This document shows, piece by piece, positions 1-11,900 of a stretch of DNA of 64,000 nucleotides (the first letter of the stretch is position 1; each line of letters opens with the position of its first letter). The stretch lies in NCBI GenBank assembly GCA_031002005.1, contig CM061921.1:148523283-148587282 (forward strand), written 5' to 3'. Position numbers and translations under genes: made by a program. This DNA comes from Vandiemenella viatica. Its lineage: Eukaryota; Arthropoda; Insecta; Orthoptera; Morabidae. A model generated the notes under the pieces. It had not been told where the DNA came from. It searched no databases and saw only the letters and a list, made by a program, of their open reading frames with translations.

Positions 1-525
1 TTGTATTGTTAACAGAGTATGAATCCTGTAATGAATACTTGATCATGAGTGGGAGATTATTCTCTGTGGCATCTTCAATGTAGATTTGGTACTAGAATGT
101 TACCAAGCTAATTTTCTGATGGAAATAATTATTTAATTAGATGTTTTATGTTTGGTCATTATGTCTACATATATGGAAAATGCTGCAAATACTTTATAAG
201 AGCAAACACAAATTACACACTGTAAATCAAATGGTACCAAGACAATAGAAATGGAGTCACTACACAAGGACTTCTGTGAGAGTTAAGCCAACTGAGATAT
301 AAACCTATTGTAGCTAATAGAACTCTATCTAGCTAAGTACTATAAGAGACATGTTAAATTTGTCCTGAAGCTTTGGAAGTTTCATATTACACAGCAAACA
401 ATTACAGACAATGATCGAAAGTTGCACTGTTTTTTATCAGCAAATTTTCTTCAATATCTGTCTCAAGGAATTGCTGTATATTCACTATTGTTTATTGTGT
501 TTACTTCGTTTACTTTAGTATGTCT

Positions 526-858
526 TTATTGCATCCACAGATTCCTCCCCTCCCCTCCCCTCCGCCCACCAAACTGACAATTGCGGATAAATTGTTCAAC
601 GAAGAATTCGGTGTAAGTAGTTCCACGACATCCATGTTCACTTAATTTATCACCAGCCAAGTTCTTTTCGTTCTTTAGATCAATCCTTGAAGAAAAGTGG
701 TTATTTACAGGACGAGTTGGTAGCAGAGCTGTACAGCATCTAATAAGTAACATGGCAAAAAATAGTTTCTCTCGTGGCAGGGAAGCAAAGACCCTGGAGA
801 AACCTACCACAAACATGGCAGAGCTGGTTAGCTTCTGGGTAGTTAAAACAATTTTCAA
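526..858 (-). CDS. Unrecognised 110-codon open frame
   Basis: An open frame on the minus strand with no family I recognise. It has a hydrophobic N-terminal third (SAMFVVGFSRVFASL, FFAMLLIRCC) and a polar remainder ending GGRRGGEGRNLWMQ. Its stop codon overlaps an AATAAA hexamer. It may be chance in an intron or 3' flank, or a fragment of an unknown repeat; there is no splice or homology support. Confidence 0.15.
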   Translation of the reverse strand: MKIVLTTQKLTSSAMFVVGFSRVFASLPREKLFFAMLLIRCCTALLPTRPVNNHFSSRIDLKNEKNLAGDKLSEHGCRGTTYTEFFVEQFIRNCQFGGRRGGEGRNLWMQ

Positions 859-1061
859 ACTAAAAGTTTTTCAAGCATTATAAATAGACCTCATTCTACT
901 TTTTAACACACACCAGAAATTGTACACTGAATGATTTTTTAAAAAGAATCAAAATGATTTCCATGTCCCCAAAAAAATGTTAAACAGGGAAATCTGAGAA
1001 TTATTTTACAAAAGGAACTAGTACTTAGTATTAATATTAATTTGATTCATCCACTATTGTC

Positions 1062-1150
1062 GCGTGGCTAAGCCGAGTGGAAGCTATTATGCGACAAACC
1101 GCTTTGGATTTGTTTTGACAATCACCAAGAGATCGGTTTGATCCCTTCTC
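1062..1150 (+). other. tRNA-like relic (Ser/Leu type A and B boxes)
   Basis: GTGGCTAAGCCGAGTGG matches a class II tRNA A-box region, and GGTTTGATCCC about 60 bases on matches a B-box with one change. The acceptor stem does not close and the anticodon arm cannot be drawn with confidence, so it is a pseudo-tRNA or the head of a second SINE type, not a working tRNA gene. Confidence 0.45.
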
Positions 1151-1460
1151 TGTCACTTATGTCGAGAAATTACGTTAAATATTGCTTAGTAATTATAGCT
1201 AGTAAAGTAGCTTGCAAATACTACATACTACTTCTGTTAGTATTGTGGCAAATATTGTGACTGAACACTTAGCATAGTTCATATCCACTTTTCCTTATAT
1301 TTACTTTGTGATCAAGGTTACATTTAAGGAAATACACAGTGTAGACATAAACTATTAGTTATTTACTCATAAACACTTGTGAAAGGAAACAAACACTTAT
1401 ACAACACTTAAAATGAAGATGTTATTTCGTAAACACACTGAATGCAAATAAAATTAAATT

Positions 1461-1690
1461 GCTTTACACCTCATCGACGGCTAAGGTCATCAGAGGTGGG
1501 ATGGGACTGGGGACAAGGAACGGGAAGGAATTCGGCCATGGCCTTTTTGAAGGAAGCATCTCAGCATTCGCCTGGAGTGATCTAGGGAAACAATGGAAAA
1601 CCCAAATCTGGATGCCCGGACGGGGATTCGAACCCGCGTCCTCCCTAATGCAAGGCCAGAACGTTAACCATTCACCCACACTGAATGCAA
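1461..1690 (-). mobile_element. tRNA-derived SINE copy 1
   Basis: The minus-strand head has a B-box-like GGGTTCGAATCCCCG near 1625, and the core GTTTTCCATTGTTTCCCTAG follows. The tail is GATGAGGTGTAAAGC. Orientation is the same as sickie. Confidence 0.88.
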
Positions 1691-1701
1691 GACAACTATG
1701 A

Positions 1702-2668
1702 TAACACTGATGATACGAGATATGCATTGCATAATAATGGCACTAGGTTTGAAATGGATTCAACCTATAGCATCTGTTGGGAGGATTGAGCGGCTTAATT
1801 CCTGGATAATTCCGGATATAGTGCAATTATGAAATACTAAGTTTTCTCAACATGGAATATATATAGCAAGCAGCAGATTACCTCACTGAAGTGATGTTAT
1901 GAGTCTGCTAGTTGGCCCACAACTGGCTAGTTAATAATCTCTCTGGCCTTGTGAGGGCAGACCTCTTGTAGAGGGGGCAAGGCTAGCCTCTGATTCACTA
2001 GTTACCATTATAGTATGAGCACAAGCTATGGTTGGCTACTGATGATGTGTATGAGGTACAAGTAGAAGGTGACGAGCTTTGCGTAGCAACTTGAGTGCTG
2101 AGAAGGTTTCCCATGTCCTTGGGTTTGCCATTTAGCTACATATATGGTTCTAAAAGTTGGCCTTGGTTCACAGGCATTGCTGTGCAGTGTAGTGTAGGTA
2201 GCTCTTTGTAATGTCACACAAGTGTCATGGATGATAAAACTCAAGTTTCACAGTGTACCTGGTCTTTTATGTTACAGGCTGGGAAAGCAGCTCTGGGCTC
2301 CTCTCTACTGTTACGAACAAAATGAAATAAAGACTTTAAGTTGTTCCTTTATCCCAGAAAAGCAATCAAGTGACACTATTACAAAATAAAATGTTTCTCA
2401 CTACAAAAAAGGAATACAAATTTATCCTAGCAAGGAAAAGAGCAGACCAAAGAATGTAACACAACCTAACCATTTCAGTACATCAGGTGAAGATAAAATC
2501 ACATTTTATTCATGGGTTAGTAAAAACATATTTTAGAAAAAATTACATAAAACAATTATAATTCAACCACAAGTATATATAGTGCACTGTAAATCATAGC
2601 CACATGTGATCATAAGAAAACTGATTCTAATGATCAGATTACAATATTTTCACCAAGAAACAACTCAC
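1702..2668. other. Stretch with no supported feature
   Basis: Intron or 3' part of the sickie locus. No exon with NAV similarity, no terminal repeats. A GC-richer piece at 1940-2000 contains short repeats of GAGGG and GGCAAGGC but no structure I can name. Confidence 0.5.
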
Positions 2669-2911
2669 CGAAAATTATGATGTAACTGTAGATTTGTTGT
2701 GGAGCATGTAGCCTGATTCATTGTTCCAATGATGTAAGGACACTTTGAATATTTAGCATTTAGAAAACCATTAAACACTTCACCAAGAGATGCGGCATGA
2801 TGAAGATTGTCTAAAATTATAACCGAAGGCAAGTCTGATGCATTGCTTTCACACTGTTCTGCAACATTTGCAAGATACTGCCGAAGTTCTTTACTGCTCT
2901 TATGGTCCACA
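2669..2911 (-). CDS. sick: sickie/NAV exon 16, Walker B and sensor 1 (243 bp)
   Basis: Acceptor TGTTTCAG and donor TTTCG|GTGAGT. It encodes [20 protein letters not shown], then [12 protein letters not shown] (Walker B position, with Asn where most AAA+ ATPases have Glu), then [20 protein letters not shown]. The Asn is what I recall for NAV proteins in general, so it is not a local mutation. The exon leaves after two bases; the following exon is not found in bases 1-2668, so the gene runs off the left edge. Confidence 0.96.
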
Positions 2912-5900
2912 CTGAAACAAATATTTTATACTTAATTATCACATATATACACACAAATGCAAGGAAAAGATTCTATTGTGGATTTTATTTAACACTGTAT
3001 GAAAAATCAAAATATCCAATAAAGCTTTCAGATCCACTACTTTGCTTCTTTCTTGTTTGGTATGAAAAACTAAATCCCTTATAATTTGGAAAATTTCCTT
3101 CTTGCAATAAGAATTAAATCTATATACCAAACAGTTAAACCTAAAAAATTATCTAAAATGAATTGGCAATTTAGATTTCATTTTAAATGCATAAAATACA
3201 TTTCATTTTAAATGCATAAAATGATTAGTTCTTTAATACAATTTATAAACAGCTCACAAAAAATATTTTTTTAAATAAATTCCAAATTGATAATGCACCC
3301 TAAAAGATATTTTTTTTCGTAATGGCTTTACACCTCATCGACATTGAGGTCATTAGAGGCAGGAAAGGACGGGGGAAAGGAACGGGAGGGGAGGGAATAT
3401 GGCCGTGGCCTTTTGAAGGAAGCATCTCAGCATTTGCCTGGAGTGATTTGGGGAAACCACAGAAAACCCAAATCTGGATTCCTGCACAGGGATTCGAACC
3501 GGCGTCTTCCAAAATGCAATGTCAAGGCATTAACTGCACACCCACCACGCTCGGTTCCAAAATGTTAGTTCTCATGACTAGTCAAGGTTGCTAAGTGGAG
3601 AAAGCATGGTATGATAATGCACAGATATACGTTCAACAGAAGGTAGGTAGCATAACTTATTTCTTACTCTTACCAGTGACATTACACCCCATTTAATCGC
3701 CTCCCATTCCAGCTTCAGACCAATAAGAAATTCAGATGAACCAGCTTAAATTACATTCTTATAGTAATTATCTGAGCACAGAAATGTCAATTCGTTACAG
3801 TCATACACGGCTGTTAGACTTGACACTCAATTTCTAGATGGTTCAGATAGTTTTTCCTTCTAAACTCACCAACAGTAAAAATTAATGTGGCATATTGGCA
3901 TCACTAGCTGCAAGTTATCTTTCACTAACCAACACAAGCCAAGAATCTGGTGCTCTGAATGCTGTACAAGCCACAGACTTCCCCTATTCTCCCGTAAGTG
4001 TTCTCAGTGTACCAGGTGTGTAAATATGAAACCGGAATTTGCCGATAGATGGCAGTAGCTATCAAAGCAGTTACCGCCAGATCACGTCATTGTCGCCAGT
4101 TTCTTTTACATCAGCTTCAAGGCCAAATCACTATGGAAAGAAGATAATGCTCTGTGTTTGGTGGGATCAAAGTGGTGTCATCTATTACGAGCTTCTAAAA
4201 CTTGGTGAAACTGTTAGTAGTGAATGTTATAAACAGCAAATGATCAATTTCAACCAAGCATTGCGGGAAAAACATCCAGAATACCAGGAAAGACAACACA
4301 AAGTGATTTTGATTCATAACGCACAATCACACACATCAAAACCAGTCACGGAAATGATCGAGTCGCTTAGTTGGGAGATACTGACGCATGCGGCCTACTC
4401 ATCTGACTTAGCTCCGTCGGATTACTATCTCTTTGCATCGATGGGACACGCACTCGCTGAGAAGCGCTTCACTTCTTACGAAAATGTGCGAAAATGGCTT
4501 GATGACTGGTTTGAATCAAAAGATAAAAAAAAAAAAGGGTGGCATTCATAAATTACCAGAGAGATGGGAAAAATGTATTCTAGCAATGGACAATATTTTG
4601 AATAAGGTCCGTCCTACCATTTTTATACAATGAACATGTATTTTTGATCAAAAAATTCCGGTTTCATATTTACACACCTGATATGGCATTTGCTCTTGTT
4701 TAACTGGTAATTGCAAACACTTTGGTCAAAATGCCAATAAAATTTATCTCCTTCAGCCACTTACCGAGATATTTTGGCACCATTACAGCAATGTGTCACA
4801 AAGTTACTAGCTCCCAAAATGACTGTTGCATCTACTTAGGCTTCCTTTCAGAGATTACTTTCACTTCAAATTTGGCTAAATTTGCACATTGTCGTTTCGT
4901 TAATATGAGTTCCAATAGAGATATAGAACTTTTATTCCACTATTCTGAATCTGGAATTGCCAATCTACATAGGTTGGCATTGTTTTCAACTTATTTTACC
5001 ATTGGTGGTGTTATAAATCTTACTTGAAATTCTTGCATGAATAAACAATGTTCCGAATAAAGTTGACAGTTCTTTTACACTTTATTTCAATTAATTAAAT
5101 TATACAGTTCTGAATTATGACAGCCGCCACTTCCACATAGGAAGAAATATTAGGGTTATCTCAAAAATAAGGTTCCCAATGTGATAGCCTTGCAAGGAGA
5201 GGTGTTAGGTGAAATCTGGCAATATTGCCATGTGCAGCAGCCTCCCCACCATCACCATTGAGCTATGCTGTGCAGTGTTGGCCTGGCAGCTGTTCACAAT
5301 GCATGTTCCAATCAACGTTACCACCAGGTGTGAAATTCGCACAGTTATCCATTTTTTGAATGAAAAAAAGGGTTCCACCTATAGACATTAATCATTAGTT
5401 GTGTGAAATTTATGGTGAAAAGTGTATCATCATACATCATGTCCGCAAATGTGAGTTTTCAGGTGTTATCGCAGACACGCTAAATACTGGAGTATAAGAC
5501 CATCGATTTACGAGACTGTCGAAAAAGATGAGACACTAATATTCAAAGATCACAGGATCACCAATCGTGAACCGGCTAGTTGGATACCTCAGATTTCTGC
5601 CAGCTCAACTGACAGTTTTATCAAAAAAGCAGCACTATCACAAAGCGTCTGCAGAGTGTGTCCTGTGAATGGTTAGAGATGTCAACAAGCAGCAATGCAT
5701 TGATTGTGCCCTCCAGTTTATTCAATAATGTGACAAAAATAGGGAGCAGTTGTTGGACTACATAGTCACAGGTGACGAAACATCGGTGTTTCATTTCACT
5801 CCTGTAAAAGTAAAGAACTATCACACAAATGATGCAAGTCATCTTTGCTTAAGCTGAAAAAGTTTTAGCAAATTTTTGCTGGCAAAGTCATGGGGTGACT

Positions 5901-8900
5901 GTTTTGCTACAGAATCTCAAACGAGCCATCCAGAACTTCTGGAGAGAAAACTGAGCAAAGGCGTATAGCTGTTTCACGATAACGCTCAACCCCACCTCGA
6001 CAAACCCAAGACCTACTGAAGACATTTGGTTTGACTGTCATTCCCCACCCACCTTACAGCCCTTACTTAGCCTACAGTGATTACCACTTTTTCCTAAAAT
6101 TGAAGGAACACTTGGGTGGCCGACACTTCCAGATCGAGGATCAAGTCAAAGAAGAGTTTCTGCTTCCTCAAAAGATGGGTGGCGAAGTTCTATGATATGG
6201 GGGTACAAAAATTGAAGGAACATCTACAAAAATGTGTAGGAATAAATGAAAATTATATAGAGAAATATATTAATGTTTATGATTTCCAATCATGTAAATA
6301 ATTATGGTAATAAACAATGCTGTCTATTTTCAAGAAATAAGGAACCTTGCTTTTGAGACAATCCTTGTAATAGAGGATAGTTCACTGTTGGCACACAACA
6401 CTATGAAGTAACTAGAATGATGTTAAAGTATAAGTTCATCACTTAAATTTTCCCGACATTAAAAGTAGAACTGGTTTAATTTGACCATGAAAGATAATTA
6501 AACAAAGACTTCATCTTCGAAGATTATATAGCCCAAAACAACATACTTGAAATTCACTCCGTACTCTCTCCGCCTAACCATCAGTCCAAAAAATCTGTTC
6601 AACATGTAAATTCCCTAACTTGTGCAACATAGTCTAAAACAGAAAATGTGATCCAGATAAATGCTCAGAAATTTAAATAAACTTGAGCAAACATTCTTCA
6701 ACAAATGACTGGAGTGATATTTTATTTCCTTGGCTTCATGCCTCACAGGTAATTACAGGTGGAAAGAAGTGGGGGCAAGGAATTTGGCCATGGTTTTTTG
6801 AAGGAATCATCCCAACCATCGGCTGGAGTGATCGGGGGGAAACCATGGAAAACCAAAATCTTGAGAGATGGATGGGAATTCAAACCTACATCCTCCCTAT
6901 CGCGAGGCCAGAACATTACCGCTTACTCACAACACTTGGTGGCATGCCCTAACAAATATCCCAAACTGTCCCACTTTTAAAAGCTATCGGGCTACACAAG
7001 TCATAAGTTCTGGAAGCTTGGTAAATTCCTAAAATACAGAATTTCATCAAAATCAATTTAATAATAATATAAATTACATAAACGATGCAAGCTAATTCCC
7101 TTTAATTCACTACAATAAACAATCTCTTATCCAATGTTTACCTGTTTAATAATTTCTATATAAAACTTGCCACAGAAATACAGTATGTTACTAAAGTACA
7201 AATCAGCATGGTTGTTACCCTCCTAGTCAGTTGTGTGTATTTACAAGGTATTTTTCTGCCCTCTGGAAATTTTTACAACTCGTTTGAAACTACACTTTCA
7301 AACCTTACCATTATACTAAGTTACACAATATTCATAAAATTACTAAAAATCTCTCATTCTGGCCAAAATGACCCCAAAATGTCCCAAACATATATTTTAA
7401 TACTACTAATCTGATTTAAAAAAAATAAAGGCATATATCCACAAATTACCATCTCATCACACTTTGTTTTAATGCTTTTAGTTAAAACACTACACCACAC
7501 CCCTTTTACGAGGTTCTGGTCCATCATAGTACTCAACAACACCCACTTACAACCACTTATAATGCTCAAAAAAGTGTAAACATTGAATTCACTTGTTATG
7601 ATTGCTAATAACTGTGAGTCCATCTAAAATCCTTAATATATCTGTAGTAAAATTATCCACAAAGCCCCTTTGAGCTTTTTTTTTAGCTTTGTTAATTCCA
7701 TTATAATATCTGCAGGATTTATTTCAATTTTTTTAGTCTGCTCATCTCAGCTTATATTAAGAAGCTCCTCCTCTGGTTTAGACCCTTCCATCCCTGAAAA
7801 GTAGTCCATCATGTTCTCATTTGGCTACTTAAAATATCTGGCTTTTTCAAGTGCTCAGTAACTTTTCCATTCTTATCTAAAATGTCTGAATAACTTCCAT
7901 TCTCCTCTTTTGTCTAACATTGTTATAGAAATTTCTAGATGCACCAACTTGTATAGCGTCTCCTTACCTTACTAAGGTATTTGAAAATTTCCATTCCCTC
8001 GGGTTGTCAATCTTATTTCCTTCACAGTCAATACCTGATAAATTTAAGTGCTTGCCAATAATGATCATTCTACGCTCTAGTCTGAAAATGTATCTAGTTT
8101 CACTTCAAGAGCCTCATCTTCATCATTGATTCGTTCACTGCAGTAAGTTGTCAAAACTCAATTTTTTTTTTCTCTCCCCAGAAATCTACCACAACTAATT
8201 CATGACTATGATCTATGGACACAAATGAACTGTAGTAGTCTTTGCTAACCAATATGGACACCCCTCCACCAGTTCCACCTCTATCTCTGTGGTACATGCT
8301 ATAACCATTGGAAAATACCTGTGTCTTATATATATTTTTTTTAACTGTTTAACGTCTCTTAAAGGCGAGGTCTTTAGAGACGGGAAAGGATGGAGGGCAA
8401 GGAATAGGAACGAATCTGGCAATGGCCTTATGAAGGAAGCATCCCGGCATTTGCCTGGAATGATTTAGGAAACCATGGAAAACCCAAATCTGGACGCCCG
8501 AACGGGGATTCGAACCGCCGTCCTCCCGAATGCGACGCCAGAACGCTAACCGTTACACCACCACGCTCGGTCTGTGTCTTGTACTTCCTTTATCAAGACT
8601 CTACCCTTAAACTATTAATGATTTGTGAATCCCTATTAAGTTACAAAACTTTATTACTTTATTCATTACACTCCTACAGTTCACCAGTTATAGTTTTACA
8701 ATTGGCTTTGTGATATTTTCAGCATTACTCCTCACATTCCTTGCTGTAACACCCTCCCTCTCCCTGATCCTTTCCTTATTTTATCAGCTTCAACTCTTTC
8801 TTCAGTATTAAACAGCAGCTTCTAACCTAAAAAAATGAACCCACAATAACAGGAGGTGGGCTCCCTTACAGTTTCAGATTAAAACTCAGAGGGTACCCTG

Positions 8901-11900
8901 TCCTATACAGGTGTAGATCATAATCCCATATACCCATAAAGTCCATAGACAAAAACCTCAAGAGAGAAATGATGCCTTTCCCAAGTGGCGCCTCGATTTC
9001 TATGTTCACTCACCTCACAATATGGATCAAATGTGGCCAACCATAGCGATTAAGAACCTACATAAGCTCCATCCTGGTATGCTGTGTGAGCTTCCTCTCA
9101 GGACACTCTACAATATAACTTGTGTTTTTATTAATTCTATTCCCTGCCCTCATCCACCACCCCTCCCTCTATCACTACCACTTCTCTAACCTCTTTAGTG
9201 GAATCCTCATAAAGTTACCATATGTCATCTATTGACTGACCCAGTGTTGCACTAGGGTTGAAAAAACTTGTGATCTGTTAGCCAGTGTGTAGTGGGCCTG
9301 TACCTGTCCTCCCGTAGCTATTATCTAGCAGCAGATTCTTTTTTTCTATTTTTTATTTCCCGACTTATATTTACAAAGGATTGCTGCACCTTACATTGAC
9401 ACGCGACTTGTTTCTTCCCACAGTTATTCAAGTGTCTAGCTTCTTCATCAAGTTTAACCCACTTCCTGTTGCCAGCTCCCAACCATCACTCCACCCTCCC
9501 CACTCAACCTAATATCTTTTCTTTCTGCTTCTACAGATAGAGCCTGAAGGGACCAAATTGTTTCGCCCATCTACCCAATTATTCTGTTCATATCCCTAAT
9601 ATTTTGTTCCTGCCCCAAAATTTTCCTATCTCTAAAACAAAGTGAACAATATCAAGGGAGAGCCTCATTTACTTCCCATTTTCTCTCTGTACTACATTAA
9701 TCGCAGTGAAACCACTTCTTAAATTCATTGCAATTTAAATCATTTACCATGACACTGCAACAGGTATCACACTTCCCAAACATTATTTATTTCATGACTA
9801 ATTCAAGCAATGTAAAATAAAGCAATAGTAATTAATGACATTTTTATAATTTAGCTTCCAAACCATAAGGTTAACAAAAATTATACTCTTATATTTCATA
9901 AATTTACCCAATAATAATAAAAAAATGATACGACAATTTATTTAAATGAACAATATTATTTTATTTTTATTATTATTACTCTGCGATTCACTAAAAAAAT
10001 TGTGGTGGAAGGTGCATTGCACCTATTGAAAAGGGTGATGGTTTGGAAGGGATATGCGGGATATTGCAGGAGGCGCCCATGGGCTATTGTGAGGAACCAT
10101 CCCAGCATTCGCCTGGAGTGATCCGGGAAAACCATGGAAAACCCAGATCAGGATGGCCGGAGTGCTTTATCGAAAGCCACTCCTGTCGGATTTTAAGTTT
10201 ACTCGCCCGGTAAATCCTTTCTATTCCATTCCCTAATCGCTCGTGGGAAAAATGAGTACAGAAATGAATCGGTTCTGGCCCAGATTTCTCTTATCTTATT
10301 TTCACAGTCATTCTGAGATACGAAAGTTGCTGGCTGTCATTTCGAAATAGTCAGTCATGAATTTTTCAATTAGCTTCCGTCGAGAGCAACGCCTTCGGTG
10401 TTCCAGGTCTTCCCAACCTAACTCCTTTAACATCGCACTTCCACTTTCCCTCCAACTATATATACCTGTCACGAATTGGGCAGCTCTTCTTTGGACCTTC
10501 TCTAATGGCTCCATTAATCCCTTTTGATGGGGACCCCTTACAGAACAACAATATTCTAAATGAGGAAGTACTAGTGACTTGTATACAATCGATTTAACTT
10601 CTGGAGTGCATTGACTTAAATTAAGACCTAGAAATCGGAGCATTCAATTTGTTTTCCCCATTACATTCTCAATATGTTCATTCCACGACAAATTATTACA
10701 AATTGTTACCCCTAGGTATTTAGCGGAATCTACCATTCTAAGGACAGTATCATTAATTGTATATTCATAGTTAAATGATGTCACCTTTTTACTTACACGC
10801 ATGACTTAGCACTTTTTAGCGTTTAACTCCAACTGCTAATCTTTACACCATGCAATTATTTTCATAATATCGTCTTGTAACAAAGCGCAGTCGTCCTCCT
10901 GGGTTTTGATTTCACGATAAATAATAACATCATCGGCAAATAATCTTTTTCATCCCCCCTATTATGTCGCATAATGTATATGAGAAACAACAGAGGCCCT
11001 ATCACGCTTCCCTGGGGTACCCCGGACCTCACTTCGGCACGTGATGAATGCTCACCATCGAGAACTACACACTGTGTTCTGCCCTTCAGAAAGTCTGCAA
11101 CCCAGTCACATATTTGTCTAGATATACTGTAAACACGAAGTTTCCTAAGTAATTATGTAGCTGTAAAGTAACCAACACTTATCAAATGCTTACAAACTTT
11201 CTTTTTCTCCTTTTATATTACTATAAAACTGTTATTTCAATGTTTTAGAAATAATTTAACAACAAACTGATTTATTTCAAACAGATAATGTGATAACAAC
11301 TTAAAATTGTGAATTTCAAAATTCAACCAACAATGAAATTTAAAGGAATGATACTATGAAAAAGAATTAAACCAAACAGATATTTACATTTTTTTTTTAT
11401 TAACACTAACAAATTTTTGTTATTTTAATGCTTTAGAAATAATTAAATAACAATTAAATAAAACTGTTAAATAAATTTACACACCAAGTTTATATTTAGT
11501 ATATTGTTTTTAAATGAATAACTGAGTTTTTAGTTATTTCTAAATAGATGAAACTGGTGATAAAGAAATGAGGATTAACTAACAAAAATGTGAACAGAAA
11601 GCATTGTTTTTAAGCGTAAACATGTATAATTCCACTTTCTGACAATAATCTTAACAATTTACTTGACAATTTGAAGTTTTAAACTAATTTACTGACCAAA
11701 ATCTTTTCACAATATCAAAAATTAAGTGGTATAAATAAATCCTAATGAGAACTATACTTTCAACTGTTTATATTTCACTCCATATTTAGCCATTCCTAGT
11801 AGCAAAGGAAATAGTTATAATGAATTAAAACAGTTTTATATATAATTTCTAAAGGTAAGGTAAATGACCTATATTTCTGATTGCAATGTGAAAGGTTTTG

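Noticed and set aside
1459..1727. Open frames on both strands around 1.5 kb (and similar ones at 3.3, 6.7 and 42.3 kb)
   Set aside because: They are readings through SINE copies, which explains why similar peptides recur.
3160..3230. Possible CRISPR-like or satellite array
   Set aside because: Only two tandem copies of a 24-bp AT-rich unit.
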